DNA of 64,000 nucleotides from Brachynemurus nebulosus (Eukaryota; Arthropoda; Insecta; Neuroptera; Myrmeleontidae), in the NCBI GenBank assembly GCA_035578155.1, contig JAPWDM010000001.1:73726062-73790061 (forward strand), in the 5' to 3' direction. Positions 46,137-60,034 of the stretch are shown here, in pieces (positions within the stretch are counted from its first letter, which is position 1; each line of letters opens with the position of its first letter). Position numbers and translations under genes: made by a program. The notes under the pieces are model-generated. The model was not told where the DNA came from, did not search any database, and saw only the letters and a list, made by a program, of their open reading frames with translations.

Positions 46137-47455
46137 ATATTTTAGTGAGGCTAGTTGGTGCATCGGTTGGAATGAAAAAGAAGCTGAACACATCTTACCC
46201 CCTTCTTGCTATTTAGCGGGAAACCGAAAATTTCAAAATTGCGAATTATGAAAAATGGTAATAATTTGAAAAGTACTGATCACTTCGTCATGAAATTTTG
46301 GTATCATATCAAAATTAGGTCTAGTTAACTTATCCCGGTAACTAAATACCACAGTATGGAAAAATAAAGCCCAAAAACTTGCTTTTCAAAAATTCGACTT
46401 TAAGTAACCCTAAATTTAAAACTGTTTTATTAATTCTAGCAAAATTAAAATTATACTAATCTTTGAAGTCTGCTTACTTATAAAATCACAGTTATTATCA
46501 AAATATTGCCGCAGATATTGGTCTTTCAATAAAAATATTTTATTTTGTCGTAAAAAAACACGTCTCTGTAACATTGGAGTTCTAATAAGCATAAACAATT
46601 ATTATCACTTTATTTTCTTTGTAAATTGTAGTAAAGATATGCAGTACGCTAATTCCATATAAAAATCTTTTAAAAATAATTCAAGGAAATGACCCCAATC
46701 CTTTAAACCTGCTAGAAATTTTCTTAGTATTTAACTAGTTATTATTAATATTGTCAATATTGCCGTGATTTTTGTGTATCATGGCTATATTGATAATAAA
46801 TATTAATAAAATACTAAATGTTACCAAAAATTCTAGTAATTTTAAAGGACGGAAATATCATTTATTTAAATTATTCTTAGGAAATTTTTCTGTGAAATTA
46901 GCGCAATAAGTATCTTTGCTACAATAAAAGAAAATACAATAATAATAATTGTTTATGCTTATTAAAACTCCAATATTACAGAGACGTGTTTTTTTAGTAC
47001 AAAACTAAATTTTTCTATTGAAAAACCAATATCTATCACAATGAGTAAATTAAAAATTTGATAATGATAATATCTATCACAATATTTTCATAATAATTGT
47101 GATTTTATGAATAAGTCGATGTCAAAAAATTGCATAATTTTTATTTTGCTAGAATTCGTAAAATTATTTTGAAGTTAGGGTCACTTAAAGTCGTATTTTG
47201 GAAAAGTGGATTTTTGGGCGTTATTTTTGCAGATTATGGTATTTAACTGCTGGAATATATTTACTAGGCTCAGTTTTGATACGATGCCAAAATTTCACGG
47301 GGAAGTGACCAGTAACTTTGAAATTATTACCATTTTTCGTAATTAACAAATTTGAAATTTCCGGTTTCCTGCCAAATAGCAAGTGGGGGGTAAACGTGTT
47401 TAGCTACTTTTTCATTCCAACCGATGCACCAACTAACCCCACTAAAATATTTTTC
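46137..47455. mobile_element. Large foldback element with about 620-650-bp arms
   Basis: The left arm starts ATTTTAGTGAGGCTAGTTGG and the right arm ends with its complement CCAACTAACCCCACTAAAAT. Internal blocks such as GGTTGGAATGAAAAAG and ACACGTCTCTGTAACATTGG are present in both. The turn is near 46770-46800. Arms are imperfect and non-coding. Confidence 0.8.
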
Positions 47456-47507
47456 AAAATTATCAATACTAAAAAAGTTTCCCATATGATGCGAACTTTA
47501 TGAAAGA

Positions 47508-48060
<553 letters not shown>

Positions 48061-48799
48061 TAGAACATTGCAGCTGCATATGTCAAGAAGGTTTTTTTAA
48101 GAAGGTAAAAGATAAAAAAAAATTTTGGCGGGAAAAAAGCTCCTATAAACCCCCTTTGCATCATTCAGTCTTTCTGGTATACGGGCTTATCTTGGTATAA
48201 AAGTGACATTTCACGTTTATACCAAATTTCATAAAAATTGCACATTTCCCTATGGGAAAATTGAATAAAAATATTTTAAACAGAATTTGTCTATATATTT
48301 CAAAATGGTCGACATGTGGCTGATAGGGCTAAGTGGATCCTACCCAAAATTTGAAGCTTAAGGTATGAGTAGTTAGTAAAAAAAAATTGGTACTTTTGTC
48401 CAGCATGTCCACATATTTTTATTAATCTTCCTGACTAATTTAATTTCTTACTTTTTAGCGAATTTTCGAATCGAAAATTCAGCTATTTATACTCTTATCA
48501 ATTTAAGATAATATAAGGCAATATTTGACTTAAAACATCGAGCATGTAATGAATATTTTAAATTATATTTAAAGAAAATTCAAATATTAGTGTGTTAATA
48601 ATTTTTACACTAAAGTAATTATCATACTACACAAATAAAACTGTTGTTTTAATAAAATTTAATAATTTTTGATTACATACATAATATTCGTCATTTAAAT
48701 GTTAGCTTTATAAGTACACTGAAAATAAAGAAATAAAAATAAAAATAACAATTTTATTGTAATAAGTTCTTATTAAATGGAATTAAAGACATTTATATT
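48061..48799. other. Intergenic DNA, no gene seen
   Basis: A short family A-like piece (TAGCGAATTTTCGAATCG) occurs near 48459; nothing else is recognised. Confidence 0.45.
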
Positions 48800-48924
48800 T
48801 TTTAGTCGAATTTTCTCCGAAAAATTAGACTTATACAGTCTATACGATAAGAGCTGCGAGAGGCGAGAGTAGGGGCGCTATCCGTTTTCGGACCCGTAGA
48901 ACACGAATATGTAGAAAAAAAATG

Positions 48925-48982
<58 letters not shown>

Positions 48983-50483
48983 CCGCCACCTTTTAATTTG
49001 TGTAGGGCCCCCCTATGGAAGTTAAGAGATGAAATTTGGTAAATGGGGTTCATTTTCGAGGCACCTCATACTATCAAAGTGGGGTCAAATTTTGGGCAAA
49101 TTTTTTTTTTGACCCGAACTTTAAGGGGGTGGTGGGGGGCGGAAAAGCAATAAAACTTTTCCAAACAGGTTTTAAATAATGTTTCGGTCAATTATCTACA
49201 ACATATCCAAAATTCAGCTTCCTAGGATGATTTGGTGGGAGTAGAGGGGGGAAAAACGATTTTCGCTGGATCTAACAGGCCCCCAGCCCCCCAGAATTAA
49301 CGTAGAGGGTTGAAATTTGGTGTGTTGATAAAGTTCGTACCTAGGTTGTGCTTTTTGGATTTTTTAATATTTTACCCCCACCCCCCTCATTTTTAAGCTA
49401 CAATTTCATGCATTTTCGACGTTTTCGAAGTTTGTACCACTCGCACAGGTCACCCAAATAAACCTAGAGGGCTGAAATTTTGTATTCGGATTGAGTTAGT
49501 ATCAAGGGGGTGCCTTTTGGGAGTCTCGACTTTCAAACCCTACCGCCACCATTTTTATACTCAAAAGAACATGATTTTTCTTGTTTTTTAACAGTTTCGT
49601 TCGGGTCAAAATCTCCCCAAATAAACCTAGAGGGCTGAAATTTTGTGTACAGGTTAAGCTAATAGCCAGACACTGTTTTTTGGGGGTTTCAACTTTTAAC
49701 CTTTACCCCCATGATTTTTACGCCAATATTTCCTTAATTTTTTTGCTTGTTTTCTAACACGTCTAGAGACTCTCTAAGGAAACCTAGAGGGCTGAAATTT
49801 TGTACGTGTATTCAGTTAGTATCCAGCTAGTACCTTTTAGGGAGTCCACATTACTTTTCCCCCCACTTCTTCCATTTTTACATCGGAATTGAATGCTATT
49901 GTTAAATGTGTTTTAAATGCATTACTATTATTCTAAATACAAGTAGGCGAATAGTAATTTTAAAAAATTTAAAAAAAAGTGAATACAATTTTTTAACAAA
50001 TGAAATACATACATATTAAGTAATTTGAAAATGTTATTAAAGTCACTGTTTATTTATAAATTAGGAATTTTGGATTTTTATTATTTATAAAATAGAAATT
50101 TTGGATTTTTTTGGAAAGAAAAAATATCTTCATAAAAGCCTTCCAGTTTACTATCTAAGTTCCTTTTTTAATATTTAAAAATAAAACACAAAGGCAATTG
50201 GCGGATAAGCATGGATAGAAATGCCCTCGTACGAATTGTGTTGGCTTTTTCCCTGTTAACTGCTATCGGCACAAAATTGAAATTTACTGAGATTCAGCCC
50301 TTAAAAACTTAAAACCTTTTTTTAAAGCCCCGATCAACCGAACACTCATCATCAGTTTTGAAACCACCAAAATTACAAATCGCTTGTGGCTTTCAATTAT
50401 ATTTCGCTTGTAGACACTCAATACCAAAGATGAAAGGAAAAATTCGACTTCCATTATGGGGCTCCGCTGCTCACGGCGTTTTG
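48800..50483. repeat. 1.7-kb dispersed repeat, copy 2
   Basis: This is the sister of 27126-30085 without the Tc1 piece. It has the same TCGAATTTTCTCCG end, a (TA)n run, four tandem units of about 160 bp (TAGAGGGCTGAAATTT marks), and the shortened long-inverted-repeat element from about 50196. Confidence 0.85.
48929..48980. repeat. (TA)n microsatellite
   Basis: About 52 bp of TA repeat at the same place as in copy 1. Confidence 0.97.
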
Positions 50484-51111
50484 TACATATTATATAAGCT
50501 AACTGATTATAGATTAAATTTACCTAATTCTATTAAAGCAAATTTAGAAAAAGAAGAAGAAAATATTTGATAATCTTTAATTTTTTAAGTATTATGTTTT
50601 TGAAAAATAAATTAGGTTTTTTTATTTGATTTTTAACAATAATATTGTTTTTATCTAGCCTTTTGTTTTAACTTTGATAGCATATACATATGTATGAAAA
50701 CATTCTGGTGATTTCAGATTTGAAATAATTATATTGGTTAGATATTTTTAACAACGCTAAGGACTTGAAAGAAATTTGGCCATTTCAAATCATTAGCATC
50801 TAAACATACAATATGTAGCTATCCACTTATAGGCAGTTAGTTATTCCTTATCACAAAATAAATCCTTTCAACTTATCAAATATCTGTAAAGCAAAGTTCC
50901 AGACCGCCAATCTTTTGGTTGCTAATGGAAATTAATAAAGTGTCTAGACAGACTATGGACGTAACGAGTGTTAAAATTTTGATATTCGTGAATGCGAATG
51001 TTGACATAATGAAACCTGCGAACATGCGTAAAAGAGTAAAGTCGTGTGTGTTCTGTTGTTTATACACGGAAAGCGGTAGTAGGTTTTCTCTCTGTAATCA
51101 TCTTTTAAAAA
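50484..51111. other. Intergenic DNA; short unidentified frame end
   Basis: A frame running out of the repeat ends ...TDYRLNLPNSIKANLEKEEENI at 50570, with AATAAA near 50607. No domain is recognised and it may be chance. Confidence 0.35.
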
Positions 51112-53190
51112 TCGTGTTTAGCAGCAACTGATATTTTTTATGTTATTAGGTAACCACTTCCTACATACTGACGAAGTTTCAGATTTTTTTTTAATTTTCA
51201 ACTTCTTGCGATTACCTTGTTAGTCAAGTTGTAGTGAATATTTTCAACATAACTGAGGTAAAGAAACCTAGAAAATACTTAACTAAAGCTTATAAGGAAA
51301 GGGCAAGAAGTCAAAAATTCAAAAAATCTGAAACTTTGTCAGTATATAGAGGATGGCTACCTAATAACATAAAAAATATCAGTTGCTGCTAAAAAACGTT
51401 TTTAAGGGGTGAAATACCCCTTCAAAGTTGAAACTCAAAAATTTAAAAATTAATGAAATTTTGTTACGTATCTTAAAAAGTTCTAGTAACAAAGATAACA
51501 TTATTTTTTGCATTTACACATTTTTCAGGCGGTGAAACCACCCCTCCAGCTGTCCATTTGAAAATATAAAAATTCCGAGATTTTATTCACATACCTAACA
51601 TATCACATCTGGAGGGGTAGTATATAGGGGTGAAATATCCTTTCCAAATTGGAAATTAGAAACAAAAATTGACTAAATTTTGTCAGTTTTGAAATTTTTA
51701 GTTTATAACTTGGAGGGGGTGTTTCACCCCCTAGAACTGTGTGACAGAATATATTTATAATATATTTATCGTTAGGTCTCTATGTAATATATGTAAACAC
51801 AATATCGCCAATTTTCAAATTTTTAAGTACGCACTTGAAGGGGTGGTTTCAACCCTTGAAAATTTGTGGATGCACAAAATAATGTTATATTTATTACTAG
51901 AGCTCTGCATAATATAATTATGTAAACAAAATATCATAAATTTATAAATTTTTAAGTAGGGGAGCTAGGGGCTTGTTGTAACAGAGGTAAGTAGTAACAC
52001 GCAATTTTTAGTGGGAATCTGAACACTTTAAACCCATATTTTTTGTTCAATTTAATGCTTATACCATGGGGCATCACGTCATCATAGCCAGTATTTCGCC
52101 CGATGACGCAGTAAGTGGCGGTATACACGTGCTTCATTTTGGTTAGGTAACGTAAAATATTACTTTCATAAAATTTGGTTTTTCGAGTTTATTATCGATT
52201 AATCTAAAAATTTTAGTTTTGTTTATAGTTTCGAAATGTACTTAGCTTTAATATTCTTTAAAAATTTCACGTTTACCAACATGATTTTATGAAAATTTTC
52301 TTAAATGTAAAAAATTATGTTACGGGGTTTGTTGTAACAATATGTTGGGACAAATTGTAACATGTTATTTGTTACTCCGATGAAGACTGAATTTAGTCAT
52401 TATAATATAACGTCTTTTTTTCGAAAGCTGATTATTTTTTTAGATAATTATATAGTTTTATAAGTAAATGAATGTGATTCAAAGTGTCAAGTTGATTATA
52501 AATATAGCCTATCTAACTAAAAAATGTTATTGTTGATTTTTTGTAAAATAAGTTTTCAGTTTCATTGTTGATAAATATTAATAATGTAAAATTTTATGTT
52601 AGTTTGGAAAATGGCAAATTAAAGTTCAAATACCTATCAAAAATAACTTTACTTTTACTGTTACTATCTACCCCATGGCTGTTACATCTAGCCCCAAACA
52701 TGGGGCAAGTTGTACCAACGCACTTTTTTTAAGAAAATGGCTGGCGTGAAGCGCATATTAATAATTTTGATCTTATTTCTTTTGGATATGATGGATACTT
52801 AAACTAACGACATATACCTTTTTAATGCTAAAAAGGCTAACAGATATTTAATTAGATCAGTTTTCCTAAAACTTGTTACAACAAGCCCCCCTCTCCCCTA
52901 CACATATGAAGGGGTGGTTTCAACCCTTAGAAATGTGTAAATGCAAAAAATAATGTTATATTCGTTACTACATAGGACTTTTTAAGGTACCTATAAACAA
53001 AATTTCATCGATTTTTAAATTTTTGAGTTCCAACTTTGAGGGGATGTTTCACCCCTTAAAAACGTTTTTTAGCAGCAACTGATACTTTTTATGTTATTAG
53101 GTAGCCACCCTCTATATATTGACAAAGTTTCAGATTTTTTTGAATTTTCGACTTCTTGTCCTTTCCTTGTTAGCTAAATATTCCAAATTT
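51112..53190. repeat. Complex of inverted repeats with GGGGTGAAA/TTTCACCCC motifs
   Basis: The segment AGCAGCAACTGATA...TTATGTTATTAGGTA occurs at 51120 and 53070 (plus) and about 51360-51400 (minus). It is followed by a CAGATTTTTTTGAATTTT-type and ACTTCTTG block. Several GGGGTGAAATACCCC-type palindromes lie between. A TA-flanked element (51959-52898) has inserted within it. Confidence 0.6.
51959..52898. mobile_element. TA-flanked element with repeated TTGTTGTAAC motif
   Basis: The termini are GGGGAGCTAGGGGCTTGTTG and the complement of GGGGAGAGGGGGGCTTGTTG, with TA on both sides. TTGTTGTAAC, GTTACA or similar pieces recur near 51992, 52330, 52355, 52680 and 52705. This is the same plan as the pogo-like element at 35815. 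The 61-residue minus-strand frame at 51952-52137 is not recognised. Confidence 0.75.
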
Positions 53191-56100
53191 TGTATTGAAT
53201 GTTGGGGAAAATGTAAATAAAGAAAATTATCATAAAAAATATAAGAAAACCATCTGAAATTTTAGAAATCTCCCAGCGGACAATTAGACAATAATTTTAA
53301 CTGCAGAAAATCATATAGATGTAAATGGTTTTAATAACGCAGATGTAAGTAGTATGAAAAACAAAACAAAATATAAAAATAGTTTTTTTACTCAGTAGCA
53401 AAGATAATTATTTATTTATTTCTAATTGCCACTAAAACTATTTCTATTGTAACACAAACTTTGTTGATTATATTACAGTTTTATGGGACAAGACACCCCT
53501 GTAATTTTATACATATATTGAAACTTGGACAAAAAAGGAAAATTCACTGATGTTAACACTAAATGTCTGCTCTATCTCTTGACAAACTTTGCGCTGAAGT
53601 AATCAGCGATTTCACTATACCGTGTCAAATCGTAGAAAAACCGTTATAAGTTAGAAAAGCAGTTTCCTTTACAAATATTTCAGACTGTACTATAGCAGAA
53701 TAGCACGGATGGTTAGAAGTGACGAGGGATGTAAGAAGGCCAAAGAAACGATGAATGAATTCATTGTAAATGATAATTATTCAACATCTCACAAAGGCCT
53801 ATATTATGAGCAAGTAGGAGAAGATGCATTATAATACATTTCTTGTGTTACTCTGTTTTATTACGTTAGTGAATAACTGAATCTACATTACTACTAAACA
53901 GTCGAAATGTATAGTAGTAGTGAAGCAGAGTGATGAAAAACTATCGAAAGTTTTTGCAGTTATTTCTTTCTACTGGAGACACCGCAGATAATAAAAGTTT
54001 CGTATAAATTTTATTCAACAATAACAATAAACATTTAACAAAGATAAAATTATAGTCAAAGATAACAATTTTGAGGGAACCCTTGAGAAACCGTTTTGAG
54101 GGAATAAATGAAACAAAATTACTTTGCTAAATTCGACTATATCTTCAAAATTTAATGTGTAAACACGTTCACACTTTAAATGAATATATAATGGAATTTA
54201 GTAATTTTGTTTCATTTATTTAAAATGACCTTTCACAAAGTAAAGCTTACAACAAGTAATTTTGAGAGAATTTCCAAAAATAGTTATATTTATGTACAAC
54301 TAGACATAATGAAATAATAGGCCTTTAAAACAATATCGCACCTTTGGAGCAAACCCCACGTAATTGCATGTACCTAAATTGTTCAATATTATTTAAAATT
54401 ACAAATGTTTACATAATACGTGTATCCATACATACTGCTCTGTGAATACTAGGAATCAAGGCCACTAATAATAATGAGTACACAAGAGTATTTAAACGTT
54501 TTTTAAGAAAAAAATTAAACCGACTTCAAAATAATTACAACTAAAGCGAGGATTCTATAGTGCAGGTCATAAATTATTCTGTCAAAATTGCCAAAAAAAC
54601 GTATCACCATTCGTTAGAAGCGGCACATAATCTATCTATTTTTCATAAATACATTTACCAAGTTTTTCTAAATGCGCTCTATAGTTATTGTGGTAGGTAT
54701 GGAAACGATGACATTCAGGTATATCTTGTTTATACAAATTGATAATTAGTACAATCTGCCAAATCAAGTTTGTAACATCACTTGCGCTACGAACGAACAA
54801 AACTTGTATTGTCCAACTGCATTTGTATTATGTAAACACACCTATAAAAAAATTACTTTTTCTTCGTCGCAAAAATTGTAAACAATTATCTAAAGGAGCG
54901 TAGTTCAGCAAAATTTTTAGAGGAAACACTTCATAAATGGACAGCAGACGTCAATAAACTACACATGAAGAAGTTTAATATTACATAGAAAGAAACAAAC
55001 ATTTTAAATAATAAAATAATAAATTAATAAATACTTAAATGAAAACTTGTTAATACCTAATGTATGTTGATAACCGCATCAACAAAACTGGCATAGATAT
55101 GAGAACAAATATGAACGTACAATAACTACACAGCACACACACAGAGAGAACAAGTACATATGTACCTACAAAAATTAAATCCAATAATGTACCTATTAAC
55201 AGTATATAAGTCTTGACCGCTCGCTTTACATATATTATACAGTTATACACACATACATCAATAGTATCTTTCAAAATATATGATTATTAATTTAAGAGTT
55301 GCAATTTTTTTTACACCGTGAGTAATCAACAAATTATTAATTTAATTCAGTAAAAGAATTCTAGACACAGAAGTTGTTGGTTTGTTGAACATTAATATGT
55401 GAATGAGGTGTGCTATATTTCAATGAAAGTAACATTTTCGTTTGCATAAACATAATAACAATTCAAATTTTTAAACGACTATAGATTTTAAAATTATAAT
55501 TTATTGTCATTTTTTGACCCCCCGTACTTGTTTTTGCGCTCCTGGAGAATATTCAATTTTTTGACAGAATGATTTATACTACACTATACATTCCTCTCTT
55601 TAATTATAACACTAAAAACTAAAAAGTATGACAAAATAGTTACGGCATAAATCAAAACATAGGTAAGTAGACTAACAGTTTTTGACGTTGGGGCCAGGTC
55701 AACTGAACTACATTTAATGTTACTACAAAGTCTTAACTACTAATGTTGGCTTAGTATTTTATATTCGTAATTATCACGCAAGTACTTTGCCAATTTTGTA
55801 CTCGTGATGGATCCCCTCCCGCTTTAGTATCGAAGAGAAAGATTACTACCTTTCCGAAATGCACGACTAAACATTAAAAGATTACGTATTTGCTGCACTA
55901 CTACGAAATACTGTGAGCTTTCCGAGGAAAAACACAGCTACTTTTTCAATCTTTTTTTTCAAGTTGGCAACCATGGGTCAATGGACAGACCAACTTTGCT
56001 CTTGAGCTAAGTCGATTTGTGTCGTAACACACGCTTGTTTAAAAGCATCTGTACCAAATAAATGTCGACTTTACTGCTCAACCAACATAAGCTCGCCGGT

Positions 56101-56314
56101 CAAGATTGTATGCGCAATAGACAAACACCACGTGTTTTAGAACGTATTCTGTTTTCAAAGTAAAAACATCGGTATAGTGCCTTACAAAAATAAAATATAA
56201 CGTATACCCGCAATTTTTATATAAAAAGTCAATAATTAATTTAAACTAAATATTATTTTAAAATGGGATTTAAAAATAAAGTTAAGAACAAAGTAAGTTT
56301 TTTTACGTTCTTTT
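53191..56314. other. Intergenic DNA, no gene recognised
   Basis: A perfect 20-bp hairpin (AATAAATGAAACAAAATTAC and its complement) spans 54103-54220. Short frames at 54560-54742 and about 54855-54988 lack known domains. The part 55690-56150 is less AT-rich but shows no coding signal. Confidence 0.4.
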
Positions 56315-56433
56315 AGCGAATTTTCAGAATGGAATTCAGCTATTACAGCCACTGTCATGACGCGACCTGAGCCCGGGACTATGGCAGAAATTTGTTTTGA
56401 GGTCCCTAGAAACCGAAAATAATATTCACTAAA

Positions 56434-56510
<77 letters not shown>

Positions 56511-56740
56511 CGCGCGATAACTCTCGAACGAAGTATCCAATTTTTACGAAAATTGGTGAAAACATTGGAAGTCCACACCCTTGGATGAGTTCGTCAGCCA
56601 GACACGTCGGATGCCAGGAACATGGTTTTTGTTCTTGCAAAAAATTAGTTTTTTGCCAAAATTTCCCCTTATTCTAAAAATTTATGCGAAATTTTTTTAC
56701 ACCATTTAAAAGAAAAGAAAAAATTACATAAAAAAGGACT
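56315..56740. mobile_element. Family A element copy with internal (TA)n
   Basis: TTAGCGAATTTTCAGAATGG, CCTGAGCCCGGGACTATGG, a TA run, CGCGATAACTCTCGAACGAA, AGCCAGACACGTCGGATG and TTTTTTTACACCATT follow the family order. Its far end is missing. Confidence 0.7.
56437..56507. repeat. (TA)n microsatellite
   Basis: About 71 bp of TA repeat within a family A copy. Confidence 0.97.
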
Positions 56741-57352
56741 TTAAACTTTTTTGTATAAAGTCTTAAGTTTTCTTGTATAAAGTCTTAAGTTACTCACAGT
56801 CTAAGTACATATTCGACACAATATGTATATGATATAGTGTATATATATCGTACACCCGTATACATATAATGTATAATGTTGATGTAAGACGAATGAAAGG
56901 GGGAGGTATGACCACAGAGTACAGAGGTACAGCAACTATCTCTGTTCTGTAATCACCAGTGGGCATTTCTGGGCACATTAGGCTACTTAGTAGTCAATCT
57001 CCCAGTAGCGGTCGATGAGTGTAGGTCAATCACAAGACAATGGATTTGATTGTTGTTCGTATTGTTACATCTCCACACGGAGCCGCGTACATGCTTGTGG
57101 TGTCATAGATATGTATGCAATAGCACAGACACGTGACGACCACTACCACCAAGGATCACTAACACAAATACAAAATATCGGACTAATACAAAGTAAACCC
57201 AGTGCACGTATATAACATATTTTCTATCTCTTACTGGTTACACTGGTTCCAATAGTATAGAGATAAATATGTTGTCTCTACTGCTCTGTGTGTATGACGT
57301 TAGACGTACTTTAAATAATATTGTTAATGTAGTGTAGCTTTTTTAACCCTTA
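56741..57352. other. Intergenic DNA, no gene seen
   Basis: A less AT-rich stretch with short frames only; no domain recognised. Confidence 0.45.
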
Positions 57353-57356
57353 ACCA

Positions 57357-57566
57357 CTGACGTGTAATTTTGCTACTTCCCCACTGACGTACGAATGACA
57401 TGTTTCTATATACAGTAGGTGCTCTGAAACATAATAATTATGTAGGGTGAACATTATAATTGTATGTAAGTTCATTGATTAAAAATTAATTTTTTAATCA
57501 AGGAAATTACATACATTGAAAAATGATTTAAGCGACGTACCACATACGTACGTTGGTAGTTAAGGG
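57357..57566. mobile_element. piggyBac-like MITE
   Basis: The ends CCCTTAACCACTGACGT and the complement of CCCTTAACTACCAACGT are flanked by TTAA at 57353-57356 and 57567-57570. It is 210 bp and non-coding, with an inner ATTAAAAATTAATTTTTTAAT palindrome. The ends differ from those at 12237, so it is another subfamily. Confidence 0.8.
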
Positions 57567-57596
57567 TTAAAGAAATCTTAGACAATAAATTCCATT

Positions 57597-57960
57597 TTAG
57601 CGAATTTTCGAATCGAAAAATCAACTATTGCAGCCACTGTCATGATTCGGGACGCGTTATGACCGAAATTTATTTTGAGGTCCCTAGAAACCGAAACCTG
57701 TACATATGTATGTATTTATGTATACTCTCTAGCAAAACTTTCTAGGTTTACGAAATTTGGTGAGAACGTTGGAAGTCCAAAAATATTGGATGAGTTCTTC
57801 AGCCAGACACGTCGGATGCCAGGAACATGGTTTTTGTTTTTGCAAAAAATTAGTTTTTTGCCAAAATTTGCTGTAATTTAAGTTTTTGCCACATTTTTTT
57901 ACACCATTGCAAAGACGGAAAAAAATCACATAAGAAAGGTTTTTGAACTATTATTCTAGA
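57597..57960. mobile_element. Family A element copy without long TA run
   Basis: TTAGCGAATTTTCGAATCG, TTTTGAGGTCCCTAGAAACC, AGCCAGACACGTCGGATGCC and TTTTTTTACACCATT are present. The TA run is reduced to GTACATATGTATGTATTTATG. Confidence 0.65.
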
Positions 57961-58136
57961 TTAGCTAGTTTTTGAGAAAATAAGAAAAAGAAGTCAGTAG
58001 TAAGGATTGGACAGTTCTGGACCCACCATCCGACTTTTTTGAGCGACCTCAAGGAGGAGGTACCACTTCAAAAAATGAAATACACTGGGTATGATAATTT
58101 TCAGGTCATTGACACTTCAAAATATTACGAACGCAC

Positions 58137-58140
<4 letters not shown>

Positions 58141-58216
<76 letters not shown>
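58141..58216. repeat. (TA)n microsatellite
   Basis: About 76 bp of TA repeat ending exactly at the left end of a MITE. Confidence 0.97.
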
Positions 58217-58220
<4 letters not shown>

Positions 58221-58399
58221 GTGTAAAGTAAATAACTCTCCGCCTTTTGACAGATGGTTTATCTCGATGTATAATTGCCGAAGACATGAATTTTTTTTCG
58301 GAATTCGCTATCTGAAAAAATCGCATCCCAGCCCGCTCGTCGTTTAATATAAATTTTCCTGAATACGCCTCTGACCAAACTAAAATTATTCGCACCCTG
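58217..58399. mobile_element. MITE with CAGRGTG ends at a TA run
   Basis: The ends CAGAGTGTAAAGTAA and the complement of CAGGGTGCGAATAAT are flanked by TA. No frame is recognised. Confidence 0.65.
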
Positions 58400-58874
58400 T
58401 ATAATAAAAATTTTTTTAAAAATAAACAAAATTTTTTTTTAAATTTTGCTATATTATGTAAACATGTGTTGATTGTCGAACTTATATGTATCATATTGTA
58501 CACAAAAAAGCGAACAGTTTTTCATAAATTTTGATTAAAATAAGTTTATGAAATATTTGTTTTAGTTTTTAAAATTTTGTAGTTTTTTTATATCACAGTG
58601 CATTATGAATACTGCAAAAGCCATAACTCTGATATTAGTATTTGCATTACACATTATTAATTTAGTAACAAATTACATTGAAAACTACACTTATTAATTA
58701 CCAAAAAAATAAAAAAAGAACAGAACAGAACAATGAAAAAAATACACAAGAAAAATTTCCATGTGTTGTAATTTTTCAAAAATTAAAAACAAACTATCAT
58801 AAAACATGAATTTTTAAACTATAATAACTAAATACCCGTTTTATGTATTGGTATGTATGTAGAGATGGGATTCT
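58400..58874. other. AT-rich DNA, no gene seen
   Basis: Nothing recognisable. Confidence 0.5.
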
Positions 58875-59684
58875 ACCCGGAATTTTCCCGGGAAAATTCC
58901 CAAAGTGGGTAAAAACGGGGTAAATTCCCGGGAAAATTCCCGAAAAGTGGGTATTTATTTTACTTTACTATTTATCGTAATATTTTTGAATTAAACCATA
59001 AAACCGCTGTATCATAAAGAATATTTGCTAAACGTAAATAATTAATCTTCATACTACATAAATACTAATTAATACATATATCACGTTATTATACAATTTT
59101 TGTTCGACAGTTTTCCTATAGACAATTTATTTTCGTGGCTAGTTGTACAATACGCGTTTCATTTTTCGGTGTCAATTTCCTGGGCCTACTACGACAGTTT
59201 TTTCCATAGTTTTCGCCCCTCTAGATTATGTTTTAAGTACTACAATTTCCAAAACGTCGAAATTTTAGCTCGATTCTCACTTGTCAATATTGAACTTCGT
59301 GGCATTTTTATTTTTTTTTTTTAAACGTAGATATTTCTCTGAAATTTGAACACATTGAGTTATAAATTTAAATTAATTGCTAACTTCGTTGAAAAGTCAT
59401 CTTAAGTTGATCCGACATAATATGTATGCATGTATTTTTAAATTTAAAGATAAACATTCAGTATGTACTGAAGTGATTTTATGATAATAATAATTAAAAA
59501 ACTTTACATCAACATTATATTACGTAAAACTCCACGCACAATTAACAAATATATAGAGATCTAGTTAAAAACACATTTGCAAAGAAGTACAACTAAGTAA
59601 TCGTTTTTACCCAAGTTTGGGGAATTTTCCCGGGAAAATAGCCAATAAATACCCAAATGGGAATTTACCCGGGAAAATTCCCAG
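58875..59684. mobile_element. hAT-like non-autonomous element with CCCGGGAAAATTCCC repeats
   Basis: The left end carries AATTTTCCCGGGAAAATTCC and a second TTCCCGGGAAAATTCCC. The right end carries GGAATTTTCCCGGGAAAAT and TTACCCGGGAAAATTCCC, with GTGGGTATTTAT and ATAAATACCC inverted between ends. Similar palindromic ends are seen in some hAT elements; I could not define an 8-bp target duplication. The 74-codon frame at 59100-59324 is unrecognised. Confidence 0.55.
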
Positions 59685-60034
59685 TGGGTAATAGTACCCA
59701 GTGGGTACTATTACTTAGTTTTATTTTCGTCTTTCCTATTGCAATATTGATTTGGAGAAAAACAAAAAAAAATCTTTTAAGTAGTTTACACGTGGTTCAC
59801 TTTACCCACATGTACTTTACAGAACCAACAGATATCGAAAAATTAATAGCCCAACCCAACTACACAACACTGTTAGCTTATAAAAATATAAAAATCATCA
59901 AAATCAAAAAATACTAGTTCTGGATGTTTCCCCTTATGAGACAATTATACAAATATGTACATAAATTATCCATGACATTTTATAAAATAACAAGACTGCG
60001 ACTACGTTCACTACTAATAAACATAATATTGTTA
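59685..60034. other. AT-rich DNA, no gene seen
   Basis: Nothing recognisable. Confidence 0.5.

Noticed and set aside
50358..50570. Frame ending in an acidic tail before an AATAAA, possible last exon
   Set aside because: It starts inside a dispersed repeat, and no upstream exon or known domain supports it; kept only as a note in the feature list.
59657..59917. 86-codon frame beginning in the hAT-like end
   Set aside because: Its start is repeat sequence and the rest has no recognisable domain.
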